DNA of 54,551 nt from positions 1 through 54,551 of the forward strand of contig NZ_BAUA01000208.1 in the NCBI RefSeq assembly GCF_000710915.1, written 5' to 3'. The position numbers and the translations under genes are program-made. The notes below the pieces were generated by a model that saw nothing but the letters and a program-made list of their open reading frames with translations, was not told the origin of the DNA and made no database searches. The stretch is from Nocardia brasiliensis IFM 10847 (lineage in GTDB: Bacteria > Actinomycetota > Actinomycetes > Mycobacteriales > Mycobacteriaceae). This document shows, piece by piece, positions 1-8,429 of this stretch (within the stretch, counting starts at the first letter, position 1; the number at the start of each line of letters is the position of its first letter).

Positions 1-274
1 CCGGGATACCCGAGCCGAGATCGATGAACTGCCGGATACCGGCCTCGGCGGCCATCTGGACCGCCTTGAGCATGAAGCTGCGCGCGAACCACGCCACCGT
101 CTTGATTTCCGGTGCGCGAGAGAGCATTTCGTTGCCCATGTCTTGGTCTACCTCGCGGTAGTCCTTCCCACCCAATAGGTAGTCGTACACCCGCGCAGAG
201 TTCAGCGCGCCGGGGTCGAACGGTTCCGGCTTTCGGTCGTTCTCCGGCGCAGGCCCTTCAGTTGCTTCGACCAC
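1..274 (-). CDS. SAM-dependent methyltransferase (DUF574/PF04672 type), 3' part missing
   Basis: The reverse strand from a GTG at 274 reads MVEATEGPAPENDRKPEPFD and continues with NSARVYDYLLGGKDYREVD and FIDLGSGIP before the window edge. The pattern 'ARVYDYLLGGKD' followed by a 'D-L-G-S-G-I-P' SAM-binding loop is characteristic of the actinobacterial S-adenosylmethionine-dependent methyltransferase family formerly called DUF574 (family usually about 270 residues). Only about 91 residues are present, so the gene is cut by the window, not broken. The substrate of this family is generally unknown. The GTG start is chosen because the family homology begins a few residues later and no better upstream start is visible in frame. 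It is not obviously linked to the enediyne genes. Confidence 0.85.
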   Translation of the reverse strand, partial: MVEATEGPAPENDRKPEPFDPGALNSARVYDYLLGGKDYREVDQDMGNEMLSRAPEIKTVAWFARSFMLKAVQMAAEAGIRQFIDLGSGIP

Positions 275-615
275 GGGTGTAACCGTAGCCGATCACCCCC
301 GCAGGCGTGTGCTCCTCCACGGATCTGGCGCGCGGATGTGTTGGAATTCGCGTCACCGTACCCCGTAGCGGGCGATCCAAACCGGCCCTTCGGTCTGCGC
401 CGGGGCGAACCGCGCTCCGGCACAACGGTGTTCGCTACGTCACCGACAGTCCGATATACGCCGATTCCGCCGCGCCGATGAGCGGATTTCGGCATGCGGC
501 TACGGCTTTCGCCGCGGTTCGGATTGTTCCCGGAACGTCGCGGGGGGCACTATGCGCGCGCGTGCTCGACCCGGTTGGCGACCGCCGACAACGGCCACTG
601 TGACCAAAGGCCGTT
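275..615. other. Intergenic region with no supported gene
   Basis: A 341-base gap between two leftward genes. Several short open frames cross it on both strands, but their arginine/proline/serine-rich translations look like GC-rich frame shadows and none has a recognisable domain. It should contain the promoter of the partial methyltransferase to its left. I see no clear repeat or RNA gene. Confidence 0.5.
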
Positions 616-1728
616 TCACAGATCCGTTTCCGCCAGGGCGACCGCGTGCGCGACCGCGGACCGCGCCCGGTCGACGGTCGTATAGCGCCCTAGACCGCAA
701 GGCGCCGCGACGTCCAACGGCCCGCCGTAGGCCGCCTCCGCGATCGCCAACGCCTGCCGCGCCTGCGCGAGCGGCTGCGCCGCGTGCGCGAGGCCGGCGG
801 CGACCCGGGTGTCGGCGGGCAGTTCGAGCCGGGCCAGGGGCGCGTAGTACCGCGGCTGAACCGGCGCCTGCTTGCCGTCGCCGATCGGCATGTGGACGAA
901 ATCGAGATGCCTTCCCGCAGGCCAGTATCGCGCGATCGCATTCGCCAGGTCGACGACCGGGGCCGCCGACCTCGGCGACACGGCCGGCTTGTCGTCGAGA
1001 CTGCCGAAACAGAGATGGACGCCGAAATGGGCATCGTGCGGCGTCCGTGCGACGAGCCGGCCGATCGCCCGGCCCGCCGCGTCGGCCAGGCCCCGCCGCA
1101 GGACTCCGGGCATGCGCGCACAGATGAGCGTCTCCGCGGCCAGTTCGAGTTGGAAGACGACGGTGTTCCCCAGCTTCTCGTGGATGCGGACGATCTCCCG
1201 GACGGTGGCGTCGACGATCGGGCGGTAATACGGGAAGGCTCGGGCACCACGCTGCGCCGAGCGTCGACGCCACACGAGCATCCGCGCCTCGAAGGCGATG
1301 AAGCCGATCACGAATGGCGTCGGGATGCCTACCTGAAAACGCAGTCCGGGATCGGTTCGCCGGATGTCCGCCAGCGCCTCGAGCGCGCGTTCGGTCTCCG
1401 CCGCGTAGCCGAGCGCGGCGTCCAGATCGGCTTCGATCAGCGACCGGCCTTTCCGGAGCCGAAAGGTGTTGCGGGCCCGCAGCGTCGACCAATCCCCGCG
1501 GCGCACGGGCGCCAGCGCCGGGATGCTGTCGAGCCGGTCGATGATCGGCCTGATGTACCACTGAGCGCGATAAGGATCGGCCTCGCCACCGGGTAGCACG
1601 CCGTCCAGATATGCACCGGCGGTGTCGACGGCGAACGCCATAGCCTTCTCTGGAGTGTCCAACTGTCCGGGCAAGCTGCCCACGAAGTGAATCCTGCGCT
1701 TAGGCTGCACCGCGTCAGTGTCGCACAT
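616..1728 (-). CDS. MetE/UROD-like TIM-barrel protein of unknown substrate
   Basis: A 370-residue protein beginning MCDTDAVQPKRRIHFVGSLP. The early 'HFVGSLP' strand, the internal 'HFGVHLCFGSLDDKP' stretch and the late 'CGLGR' motif resemble the cobalamin-independent methionine synthase/uroporphyrinogen decarboxylase barrel, where such His and Cys residues bind zinc and the methyl acceptor. The protein is about half the length of full MetE and lacks its N-terminal domain, so it resembles the stand-alone MetE-like C-domain proteins often annotated as hypothetical. A role in methyl transfer to a thiol is family-based inference. It lies 27 bases downstream of the flavin monooxygenase on the same strand and could be cotranscribed with it. 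Confidence 0.55.
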   Translation of the reverse strand: MCDTDAVQPKRRIHFVGSLPGQLDTPEKAMAFAVDTAGAYLDGVLPGGEADPYRAQWYIRPIIDRLDSIPALAPVRRGDWSTLRARNTFRLRKGRSLIEADLDAALGYAAETERALEALADIRRTDPGLRFQVGIPTPFVIGFIAFEARMLVWRRRSAQRGARAFPYYRPIVDATVREIVRIHEKLGNTVVFQLELAAETLICARMPGVLRRGLADAAGRAIGRLVARTPHDAHFGVHLCFGSLDDKPAVSPRSAAPVVDLANAIARYWPAGRHLDFVHMPIGDGKQAPVQPRYYAPLARLELPADTRVAAGLAHAAQPLAQARQALAIAEAAYGGPLDVAAPCGLGRYTTVDRARSAVAHAVALAETDL

Positions 1729-1755
1729 CGGCTCTGCGACAGGACCGTCCGAGGG

Positions 1756-3198
1756 TCATTCGGACGAACGGGGATCGGTGCGCGCCGCTATATGTCCGTC
1801 GGGCCGGACGAGTATGAGCGTTCCGGGACGAGCGTCGTAGTCGCGGAAGGCGTGGCCGTCGACGTCGACGATGTGGCGGCCGATACCCGGATCGTCCGCG
1901 CAGTGCCCAGGGCCCCGCACCGCCCAGACATGGACGTCGGGATCGGTTGCGCAAGAGACGGTTTCACCGAAGGACAAGAGGGTGTGCTGGGGCCCGCGGT
2001 AGAGGTCGAACAGCCGTAGGCGCCCTCCGGCGGTGTCGGTCACGGATGCGTCGGGGGCGCGGTCGCCTGGCACGAGGGTGCCGGTGGCGGCGGGGTCACG
2101 GTAGGTGATGTCGAGCTGGTGAGTGTGGTCGCGGCGGTGGGCGTCTTGGGCCCCGCTCGTGGCGCGGTGCAGCAGTGCGGTGCTGATGCCGAGGACATCG
2201 GCGGCGACGGCGCGGCGTTCGAGGTCGTAGGTGTCGAGGAGTTCGTCGTCACCGTCGGCGAGTTTCCAGCCGAGATTGTAGGCATCCTGGATGCCGGTGT
2301 TCAGTCCCTGCCCGCCGGTGGGTGGGTGGACGTGCGCGGCGTCGCCGGCCAGCAAGACCCGGCCGGACCGGAATCGTCTGGCCAGGCGGATGTTCGGGCG
2401 CCACACGGTGCACCAGGCCAGGTCGGTCAGGCGGATATCGGAGCGGCCGGAGTAGGTGTCGACGGCGTCTTGGAGGAGGCCGAGGCCGGGTTCGAGCCCC
2501 GCGCGCAGCGGCATGCCGACTTGGAAGTGCCGTCGCCCGGGAAGCGGAGAGAAGACGATCCCGGTGGCGGCGTCGGCGGAGGCGAACCAATGGCCGTGCG
2601 TGTGATCGAGGGCGTCGGCACGGACATCACCGAGCAGCAGACGGGTGGATTCGTCTGTGGAACCGTCGAATTCGATCCCGAGGGTGCGGCGCACCAGGCT
2701 GTGCGCGCCGTCCGCGCCGATCAGATAGTCGGCTCGGACGATTTCGGTGGTCCCCGCGTGTGCCAGGGTCGCCGTGACTCCGGCGTCGTCGGCGACGAAT
2801 GCTGCTGATTCCGTGCCAAGTTCGACTTCGACACCGAAGTCGGCCAAACGGGCGCGCAGGATCGCTTCGGTGTCCGCTTGGCCGAGCGTCCACGGATTCG
2901 GGTAAGGCACAGCAGAACTCGGCGGCTTCGGATCGGTCATGCGCAGTTCACGCACGGGGGCGCCGGCACGGTAGGCGATGACGACCGGTTGCGGCGCACC
3001 GGCCTGCAGCACGCGGTCGATGATGCCGAGGTCGTCGAAGACTTCGAGGGTGCGTGGCTGTAAGCCGTCGCCCCGGGAACCGGTCGCGTGCCGCACCGCC
3101 TTGTCGACGATCCGGACCGGGATCCCGCGGCGGGCGAGGTCGATGGCCAAGGTCAGGCCGGTGGGTCCGGCTCCGCTGATGAGAGTGTGAACGCGCAT
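1756..3198 (-). CDS. FAD-dependent aromatic monooxygenase (PheA/TfdB type)
   Basis: About 480 residues. The N-terminus has the dinucleotide-binding motif 'ISGAGPTGLTLAIDLARRG', the middle has a 'GADGAHSLVRR' (DG) motif, and 'LLAGDAAHVHPPTGGQGLNTG' binds the flavin ribityl/pyrophosphate. A C-terminal thioredoxin-like tail carries 'GDRAPDASV' and 'LVRPDGHIAAR', as in class A flavoprotein hydroxylases such as PgaE/RdmE and phenol hydroxylases. Such enzymes use NAD(P)H and O2 to hydroxylate phenols or polyketides. An in-frame TTG lies two codons upstream, but the ATG at 3198 with CCGGAGAC before it is the better start. The substrate cannot be told. The neighbouring regulator pair on the same strand ends 22 bases upstream. 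Confidence 0.88.
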   Translation of the reverse strand: MRVHTLISGAGPTGLTLAIDLARRGIPVRIVDKAVRHATGSRGDGLQPRTLEVFDDLGIIDRVLQAGAPQPVVIAYRAGAPVRELRMTDPKPPSSAVPYPNPWTLGQADTEAILRARLADFGVEVELGTESAAFVADDAGVTATLAHAGTTEIVRADYLIGADGAHSLVRRTLGIEFDGSTDESTRLLLGDVRADALDHTHGHWFASADAATGIVFSPLPGRRHFQVGMPLRAGLEPGLGLLQDAVDTYSGRSDIRLTDLAWCTVWRPNIRLARRFRSGRVLLAGDAAHVHPPTGGQGLNTGIQDAYNLGWKLADGDDELLDTYDLERRAVAADVLGISTALLHRATSGAQDAHRRDHTHQLDITYRDPAATGTLVPGDRAPDASVTDTAGGRLRLFDLYRGPQHTLLSFGETVSCATDPDVHVWAVRGPGHCADDPGIGRHIVDVDGHAFRDYDARPGTLILVRPDGHIAARTDPRSSE

Positions 3199-3219
3199 GG
3201 GCAATGTCTCCGGGGTGGA

Positions 3220-3876
3220 TCAGCCGGGTGTGACGAGGCCGGTTTCGTAGGCCGCGATCGCGGCCTGGGTGCGGTCACGCAGCCGCAGTTTGGCCAGGAT
3301 CCGCCCGACGTGGGTTTTCACGGTTTCTTCTGCGATGCCGAGGGTTTCGGCGATTTCGCCGTTGGACAGCCCGCGGGCGATCAGGGTCAGCACCTGGGTT
3401 TCGCGGTGGGTGAGTGCCCGTAGGCGCGCCCCGTCCGGTCGGGGCCGTGCAGGCAAGCGGGCGAACTCGTCCAGCAGCCGCCGGGTTACCGAAGGTGCGA
3501 GCATCGCGTCCCCCAGCGCGATCGTGCGGACGCTGTCCACGATCGCGAGTCCACTGGCGTCCTTGAGCAGAAAGCCGCTGGCTCCGGCACGGAGCGCGCG
3601 GAAGACATACTCGTCGAGATCGTAAGTGGTCAGCACGATCACCCGGGCGGATGCGCCGGCCGCGACGATGCGAGCGGTGGCCTCCAGCCCGTCGAGTCGC
3701 GGCATCCGGATATCCATCAGCACCACGTCCGGTCGGAGGTCGGCCGTCAGCCTGGCCGCTTCGACGCCGTCGGCGGCTTCGCCGACCACCTCGATATCCG
3801 GCTGTGCGGTCAGCAGCACCGAGAGCCCGTCGCGGATCAGGGGCTGGTCGTCGGCGATCAGCACGCGAATCGTCAT
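3220..3876 (-). CDS. NarL/FixJ-type response regulator
   Basis: A 218-residue regulator. The N-terminal receiver has the acidic pair in 'LIADDQPLIRDGL', the phospho-acceptor Asp in 'VLMDIRMPRLDG' and the 'KDASG' lysine. The C-terminal LuxR-type helix-turn-helix is 'LTHRETQVLTLIARGLSNGE' followed by 'VKTHVGRILAKL'. Its ATG overlaps the stop of the upstream sensor kinase (ATGA, 3873-3876), so the two are translationally coupled and form a cognate pair. The kinase is itself coupled to an ABC-2 exporter, so the likely target is that exporter's own promoter, as in LnrJK/LiaSR-like antibiotic-sensing systems (inference). Confidence 0.95.
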   Translation of the reverse strand: MTIRVLIADDQPLIRDGLSVLLTAQPDIEVVGEAADGVEAARLTADLRPDVVLMDIRMPRLDGLEATARIVAAGASARVIVLTTYDLDEYVFRALRAGASGFLLKDASGLAIVDSVRTIALGDAMLAPSVTRRLLDEFARLPARPRPDGARLRALTHRETQVLTLIARGLSNGEIAETLGIAEETVKTHVGRILAKLRLRDRTQAAIAAYETGLVTPG

Positions 3877-5015
3877 GGTGTGTTCCGCTCAGTCAGTGGC
3901 AGGACGGCCCGGACGGAGAAGCCGCCTTCCGGTGTCTGCATGGTCTCGAGACCGCCACCCAAAACGGCAACTCGTTCGCGCATTCCGATCAGCCCACGAC
4001 CGCCGCTTCGCGCCGGCGGACCGGGGCCACCGGGCCCGTTGGTCACCGATATCTCCAGTGCCGCTGTGCGATAACGCAGTTCGATTCGAATATCGGCGCC
4101 GGGAGCGTGGCGGACCGCGTTGCTCAGCGCTTCCTGCACAATGCGGTACGCACAGACCTCCACGCCCGTCGCAAGCGCCCGCACCGACCCCTCGCGCCCC
4201 AAGAGCACCTGCCGTCCGGCGGCGTGGATGCCCTCGACCAGGCCGTCGATATCGGCGATGCGGGGTTGCGGATGGGTGGGCTCGTCGGCGTCGGCGTGCA
4301 GGACGCCCAGAATGCGCCGCATCTCGCCCAGGGCCGCCGAGGCCCCGGCGTGGATCGCCGACAGACTCGTCAGCAACTCCGGTGGCGGGTCGGCGATACG
4401 GTAGCGCGCGGACTCGGCCTGGATCGCTATCACCGACATATGGTGGGCGACCACGTCGTGCAACTCGCGTGCGATGCGGGCCCGCTCCTCGAGCAGCACG
4501 GTGCGTTGCCGCTGGCGCGCCGATTCCCGCGCCTGCTCGTACGCGGCGCGGCGGGCGTCGATCACCGCCCGCACCGCCGCCGCGGCCACCAGCACCAGAC
4601 CTGTCAGCACGGCGGACCCGACGACATCGGGCCACTGCGCGTGCGGCATCACCACAGTCAGCACGGCGCCCGTACCGGTGGTGGCGGTCCACACCACTGC
4701 GGCGGTGCGCCAGGGCACCCGGACCGCCAGCAGAGCCAGCACCACCAGGTAGCTGTTGAACATCGGCTCCACCCACAACGGCCCGCCCACCGCGACCGAC
4801 GCGTACCCGACCGCTACCGCACTGACCAGCCAGCCGAGCATGGCGAACCGCAACTGCAACACGATCGCCAGTGCTTGCAGCAACGCCAAACCGGTGGACT
4901 GCCGAAGGCCTAGATCAGTGTCGGAGACGAGCGTATGGTCGACCACCACGAACACGAACACCGCGACGGCCAGCACCGCCGGCACCTGCCACCGCTCCCC
5001 GATCCGAATCGTCAT
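3873..5015 (-). CDS. Sensor histidine kinase, NarL-partner type (HisKA_3)
   Basis: A 380-residue membrane kinase beginning MTIRIGERWQVPAVLAVAVF. The first ~150 residues contain about five hydrophobic membrane spans. Then comes the dimerisation/phosphoacceptor helix 'RARIARELHDVVAHHMSVIA', where the His of 'ELHD' is phosphorylated, and a C-terminal HATPase with 'IVQEALSNAVRHAPGA' and 'GGRGLIGMRERVAVLGG'. The frame is open much further upstream, but the ATG at 5015 overlaps the permease stop (ATGA), and the homology starts there. There is no sizeable extracellular domain, so it probably senses membrane state or the exporter itself. It phosphorylates the regulator encoded immediately downstream. 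Confidence 0.93.
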   Translation of the reverse strand: MTIRIGERWQVPAVLAVAVFVFVVVDHTLVSDTDLGLRQSTGLALLQALAIVLQLRFAMLGWLVSAVAVGYASVAVGGPLWVEPMFNSYLVVLALLAVRVPWRTAAVVWTATTGTGAVLTVVMPHAQWPDVVGSAVLTGLVLVAAAAVRAVIDARRAAYEQARESARQRQRTVLLEERARIARELHDVVAHHMSVIAIQAESARYRIADPPPELLTSLSAIHAGASAALGEMRRILGVLHADADEPTHPQPRIADIDGLVEGIHAAGRQVLLGREGSVRALATGVEVCAYRIVQEALSNAVRHAPGADIRIELRYRTAALEISVTNGPGGPGPPARSGGRGLIGMRERVAVLGGGLETMQTPEGGFSVRAVLPLTERNTP

Positions 5016-5791
5016 ACGTCCCTGCGTTCCAGTGCCCGCCGCGCCAGGTACAGCGCCGACCCGGTGGTAGCGGCCACGACGGCCAGCCGTGGCCAACCGC
5101 CGAGCGAGCCCATGAGCTCGGGGGCGGCATCGGCGTTGTGCGACAGCTTCGCCACCACAGCGCTCGGCGCGGCCACGGTGACCCATTTGTGCAACTCCCC
5201 GAACGCTTGCGCCGCGGTCAGCTGTGGCAGCACTATATGCGCGGACACCATCGCCACCGCGCCCACCGAACCGCGCAGCATCACCCCGGCGCCGACGCCG
5301 AGCAGCGCGACCGACGGGAAACAACACCAGATACCGATCAGACCCGGAAAGGCCTCCCCCGCTGGATATTTCGCCGCATCGATGGTCGCCAGCCCGACCA
5401 GCACCGACACCGACGGCGACAGCACGCCCACGACTGCGGCCACCACGGCGACCACGATCGCCTTCGCCGCCAGCACGACGGTCCGCTGCGGGGTGGCGGT
5501 CAGCACCGGGCGGATCGTGCCCGCGGAGTACTCGGTCGTGACCACCAGCGCGCCCCAGGCCGCGACCACCGCCAGCGACAACGACGCGCCCGTGAGCGCA
5601 CCACCGATCAACGTGTCACCCGGCGACAGGCTGCCGGTCACCCCTACCAGCAGCGCCGACACCGGCCCGAGCATCATCGCCGCCACCGGCAGCAGCGACA
5701 GCGCCCGCGCCGACCTGATTTTGACTGTCTCCGAACGGATTTGGTCGCCAAGGAGCGCTCGGTAGGGAGCGGCGACGCGTACCGTGCTCAT
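5012..5791 (-). CDS. ABC-2 type exporter permease
   Basis: A 259-residue integral membrane protein with about six hydrophobic segments, opening 'RALLGDQIRSETVKIRSARA' (the amphipathic entry helix usual in ABC-2 permeases of this type). It contains 'GALVVTTEYSAGTIRPVLTA', the conserved E-(Y/F)-S-x-G-T cytosolic element of ABC-2 transporters. It is flanked by stop-start overlaps with the ATPase gene (5788-5791) and the kinase gene (5012-5015), so four genes form one coupled operon. The family exports peptides, lipids or antibiotics; the substrate here is unknown. Confidence 0.9.
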   Translation of the reverse strand: MSTVRVAAPYRALLGDQIRSETVKIRSARALSLLPVAAMMLGPVSALLVGVTGSLSPGDTLIGGALTGASLSLAVVAAWGALVVTTEYSAGTIRPVLTATPQRTVVLAAKAIVVAVVAAVVGVLSPSVSVLVGLATIDAAKYPAGEAFPGLIGIWCCFPSVALLGVGAGVMLRGSVGAVAMVSAHIVLPQLTAAQAFGELHKWVTVAAPSAVVAKLSHNADAAPELMGSLGGWPRLAVVAATTGSALYLARRALERRDV

Positions 5792-6705
5792 GCCGCCCGC
5801 CCCTGGTCGCCGGACGCGAACTGCTGATGCTGCTCGACCAATCGGGTGAACACCTCCTCCACCGAGGCGTGTACCGGCGTCAGCTCATCGAGCACGACAC
5901 CGCACCGCGCCGCCAACCGACCGATTGCCCGCGACGAGACCCCGTGCACCACAGCGCAATCACCGTTCAGCACCACCCGCTCCGGTGCGACGTCGATCGC
6001 ATCGAGCAACACCGGGAGCTCGGCCGCGCGAACCCGCACCACCGGATCCGCGTGCCGCTCGACGAATCGCGTCATCGGCTCGTCCGCGAGCAACCGGCCC
6101 GTGCCGATCACCAGCAGATGATCGGCGACCAGCTGCATCTCGCTCAGCACATGGCTGGACAGCAGCACCGTGCGGCCCTGGTCGGCCATCGATCGCAACA
6201 GCCCGCGAATCCAGCGGATGCCCTCGGTGTCCAACCCGTTGATCGGTTCGTCCAGCACGACGATCGCCGGATCGCCGAGCAACGCCGCCGCGATACCCAG
6301 CCGCTGCCGCATCCCCAGCGAGAACTCGCCGACCCGTCGTCCGGCGACCTCGGCCAGCCCGGACAGCCCGAGTACCTCGTCCACTCGCGAGCGACGAATC
6401 CCGCTGGCCGCCGCCAGCACCCGCAGATGCGCGACCGCGGTCCGCGACGCCAGTACGTCACCGGCGTCCAGCAAGGCGCCGACGACATGTAGTGGACGGA
6501 CGAGCTCGCGATAGTGCCGGCCTGCCACCCGCACCTCCCCGCGCGTCGGCGTAGCCAGCCCGAGAATCATCCGCAGCGTCGTCGTCTTGCCCGATCCGTT
6601 CGGGCCGAGGAACCCGGTCACCCGGCCGGGCGCAACGGTGAACCCCACGTCCCGCACCGCGACCGTCTGGCCATAAGCCTTGGTCAAGCCTCTTGCTTCG
6701 ATCAC
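5788..6705 (-). CDS. ABC transporter ATP-binding protein
   Basis: About 305 residues. The Walker A is 'GFLGPNGSGKTTTLRMILGL', the signature is 'FSLGMRQRLGIAAALLGDP' and the Walker B is 'IVVLDEPINGLD', followed by an H-loop in 'VLLSSHVLSEMQLVADHL'. This is the DrrA/CcmA-like group that pairs with ABC-2 permeases. The GTG at 6705 (VIEARGLTKAYG) matches where family members normally start; an ATG at 6741 would add 12 residues with no homology, and neither start has an ideal ribosome-binding site. The stop overlaps the permease start by four bases. It is the first gene of the exporter-kinase-regulator operon. Confidence 0.92.
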   Translation of the reverse strand: MIEARGLTKAYGQTVAVRDVGFTVAPGRVTGFLGPNGSGKTTTLRMILGLATPTRGEVRVAGRHYRELVRPLHVVGALLDAGDVLASRTAVAHLRVLAAASGIRRSRVDEVLGLSGLAEVAGRRVGEFSLGMRQRLGIAAALLGDPAIVVLDEPINGLDTEGIRWIRGLLRSMADQGRTVLLSSHVLSEMQLVADHLLVIGTGRLLADEPMTRFVERHADPVVRVRAAELPVLLDAIDVAPERVVLNGDCAVVHGVSSRAIGRLAARCGVVLDELTPVHASVEEVFTRLVEQHQQFASGDQGRAA

Positions 6706-6790
6706 CTCCCGACCATAGGTCGCCTCCCCGCCACCCCACATCCCACCGCAGAGCCCACTTCCGCATAGCTCTCACGAGGGACTATGCGAG

Positions 6791-7816
6791 TCAGCGGGCG
6801 AATTCGTTATAGAGGCGGATGAGTTCCTCGGCGAGGGTGTTGGCGGCGGCGCAACCGCTGCGCGCGGTGACCTCTACGGTCTCGGTCTGGGCCCTGCTCT
6901 CGGTCTCGGGCGGGTCGGTCGCGATGTAGATCGCGCAGGTGCCCGGTTCGGAGTCGATGGGCTTGGGATCCTCCAATGCCTGGAATCCGCCGATCGTCAT
7001 TTCCCGCTGCCCGCGCAGCGGTTTCATGTAGCTATAGCTCTGATACACGTACTGGATGGCCTGGAAGCTCGACTCGTCGCCTTCGTCCAGGCGGAAACCA
7101 CACCAGAACGGGAAGTCGTCGTAGTCCGGCTCCAGCACGGGGCGGTGTCCTGGTCCGACCTTGCCGAGCACGGCACACGGGTCGATGGACGCCAACCGCG
7201 AATTCATTTGCGAGTATTGCGATTCCGCGCGCAACGGGCGATCGGTGCGCCGGGCGGCAGGTGCGGCGGCGAGGTCGGCGGCCATGTTGCACGCTTCCAC
7301 CGGTGTCGGCGGATCGCCGATGTTGCGCCGCAGTGTCACACCGAAATCGACGCCATAGCTGTCGTTCAGGCGCAGCTGGGCAGAACACGAGTTGCCGGAC
7401 TCCTCCGCATGGTGCATCCACACCGTGGTGCCGCCGACCACGCGCGGCACGGCATCGGCGACCACCTTGCCGAGGTCGATCGTGAGCCGCGGACCGTCGA
7501 ACCAGATCTCGCACGGCCCGAAGACGAAGCCCGACGCCCCGCTCATCACCGTCTTCCCGATCCGGCCCAGTGCGACGGGATCGACGTAGCCACAGGGATC
7601 CAGCGCCCGAATACTGTTGCGGAAGTTGATCTTTTCCTGGTCCGCTGCCGAGAGCTGATCGGTGTACGACGGCAACTCCGGCAGTTCCGGCCGTTCCTGG
7701 GGCGCGGCCGTGGCACACGAACACAAGGCCGCGGTGACGACACAGGACAACAAGGTCGCCATGACGAGCACGATCTTCCGCTGAATGCGCGTCAACTCAC
7801 GCGCGGGGATGAGCAT
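6791..7816 (-). CDS. DUF3558-like secreted lipoprotein
   Basis: A 341-residue protein with a basic N-terminus and a hydrophobic signal 'IVLVMATLLSCVVTAALCSC'; the end of that stretch is compatible with a lipobox (Cys34), though a cysteine at 32 makes the exact modification site uncertain. The mature part carries paired 'DPCGYVDP' and 'DPCAVLG' motifs and further cysteines ('FGPCEIWFDG', 'FWCGFRLD'), the two-repeat pattern of DUF3558 proteins that are numerous in Nocardia and Mycobacterium. Function is unknown; a cell-envelope location is expected. The gene stands apart from its neighbours, about 86 bases from the ABC ATPase. Confidence 0.75.
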   Translation of the reverse strand: MLIPARELTRIQRKIVLVMATLLSCVVTAALCSCATAAPQERPELPELPSYTDQLSAADQEKINFRNSIRALDPCGYVDPVALGRIGKTVMSGASGFVFGPCEIWFDGPRLTIDLGKVVADAVPRVVGGTTVWMHHAEESGNSCSAQLRLNDSYGVDFGVTLRRNIGDPPTPVEACNMAADLAAAPAARRTDRPLRAESQYSQMNSRLASIDPCAVLGKVGPGHRPVLEPDYDDFPFWCGFRLDEGDESSFQAIQYVYQSYSYMKPLRGQREMTIGGFQALEDPKPIDSEPGTCAIYIATDPPETESRAQTETVEVTARSGCAAANTLAEELIRLYNEFAR

Positions 7817-7873
7817 GCGGCAAAGGTAGTCGGTGGCACCGGGTTACGCGATCGAATACCGCTTGCACCTCGG

Positions 7874-8323
7874 TCACCGGGGTGTGGTGGGGGCCTGGTA
7901 GGACCGGGCGGTCGGGGTGGTGGCTCGTGCTTTGCGGTGGGCGGCGATCAGGAGGGTGAGGATCGACAGCCAGGCGAGCAGGAGGGGGCTCGGGCCGCCG
8001 AGTAGGTCGCAGGCGGTGATCCAGAGCGCGAGGGTGCAGGTGAGGAGCGGAGGTGGGATCAGGTTGTGGTGGCCCATTCGGGTGATCGCCCAGCCGACCA
8101 GGAGTAGTGGGATGCCGAAGCTGGCTACCGAGACGAAGAAGGCGCCCAGGATCGGTTGGGGCGCCCGCAGATCCAGGGAGCTGTCCCAGAGATCGCCGGC
8201 CAGCCAGTCGTCGACGAAGCCGCGGGTGAGGATGAGCGCGCCGATCGTGTGGCCGGCGCCGAGCAGGGTGATCAGACGGCCGGCCCAGACTACTGAGCGG
8301 GCGTCGAATGTTCTGGTTGTCAT
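7874..8323 (-). CDS. Small four-helix membrane protein (DUF6463-like)
   Basis: A 149-residue protein starting MTTRTFDARSVVWAGRLITL, with four hydrophobic segments ('LITLLGAGHTIGALIL', 'ILGAFFVSVASFGIPLLLVG', 'PLLTCTLALWITACDLL', 'LLLAWLSILTLLIAAHR'). The pattern 'GxGHTxxAL' at the first helix followed by a short WLxGDLW loop is seen in actinobacterial proteins grouped as DUF6463. Function is unknown. An upstream in-frame start at 8356 is possible, but the ATG at 8323 places the homologous segment at the N-terminus. It is divergent from the kinase starting at 8430, sharing a ~100-base promoter region. Confidence 0.6.
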   Translation of the reverse strand: MTTRTFDARSVVWAGRLITLLGAGHTIGALILTRGFVDDWLAGDLWDSSLDLRAPQPILGAFFVSVASFGIPLLLVGWAITRMGHHNLIPPPLLTCTLALWITACDLLGGPSPLLLAWLSILTLLIAAHRKARATTPTARSYQAPTTPR

Positions 8324-8429
8324 GGTTCGACTGTTCTGCACGGCGGCGTTGACCACTTCCCGCCAGGGAGTGAATCGACTCCCCCATTCGAGTGAATCGC
8401 CGTATCCGTGATTCTGAGATGATCGACGG

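Noticed and set aside
5016..5327. An extended sensor kinase starting at 5327
   Set aside because: The extension overlaps the ABC permease coding sequence and has shadow-like composition; the ATGA overlap at 5012-5015 is a better start.
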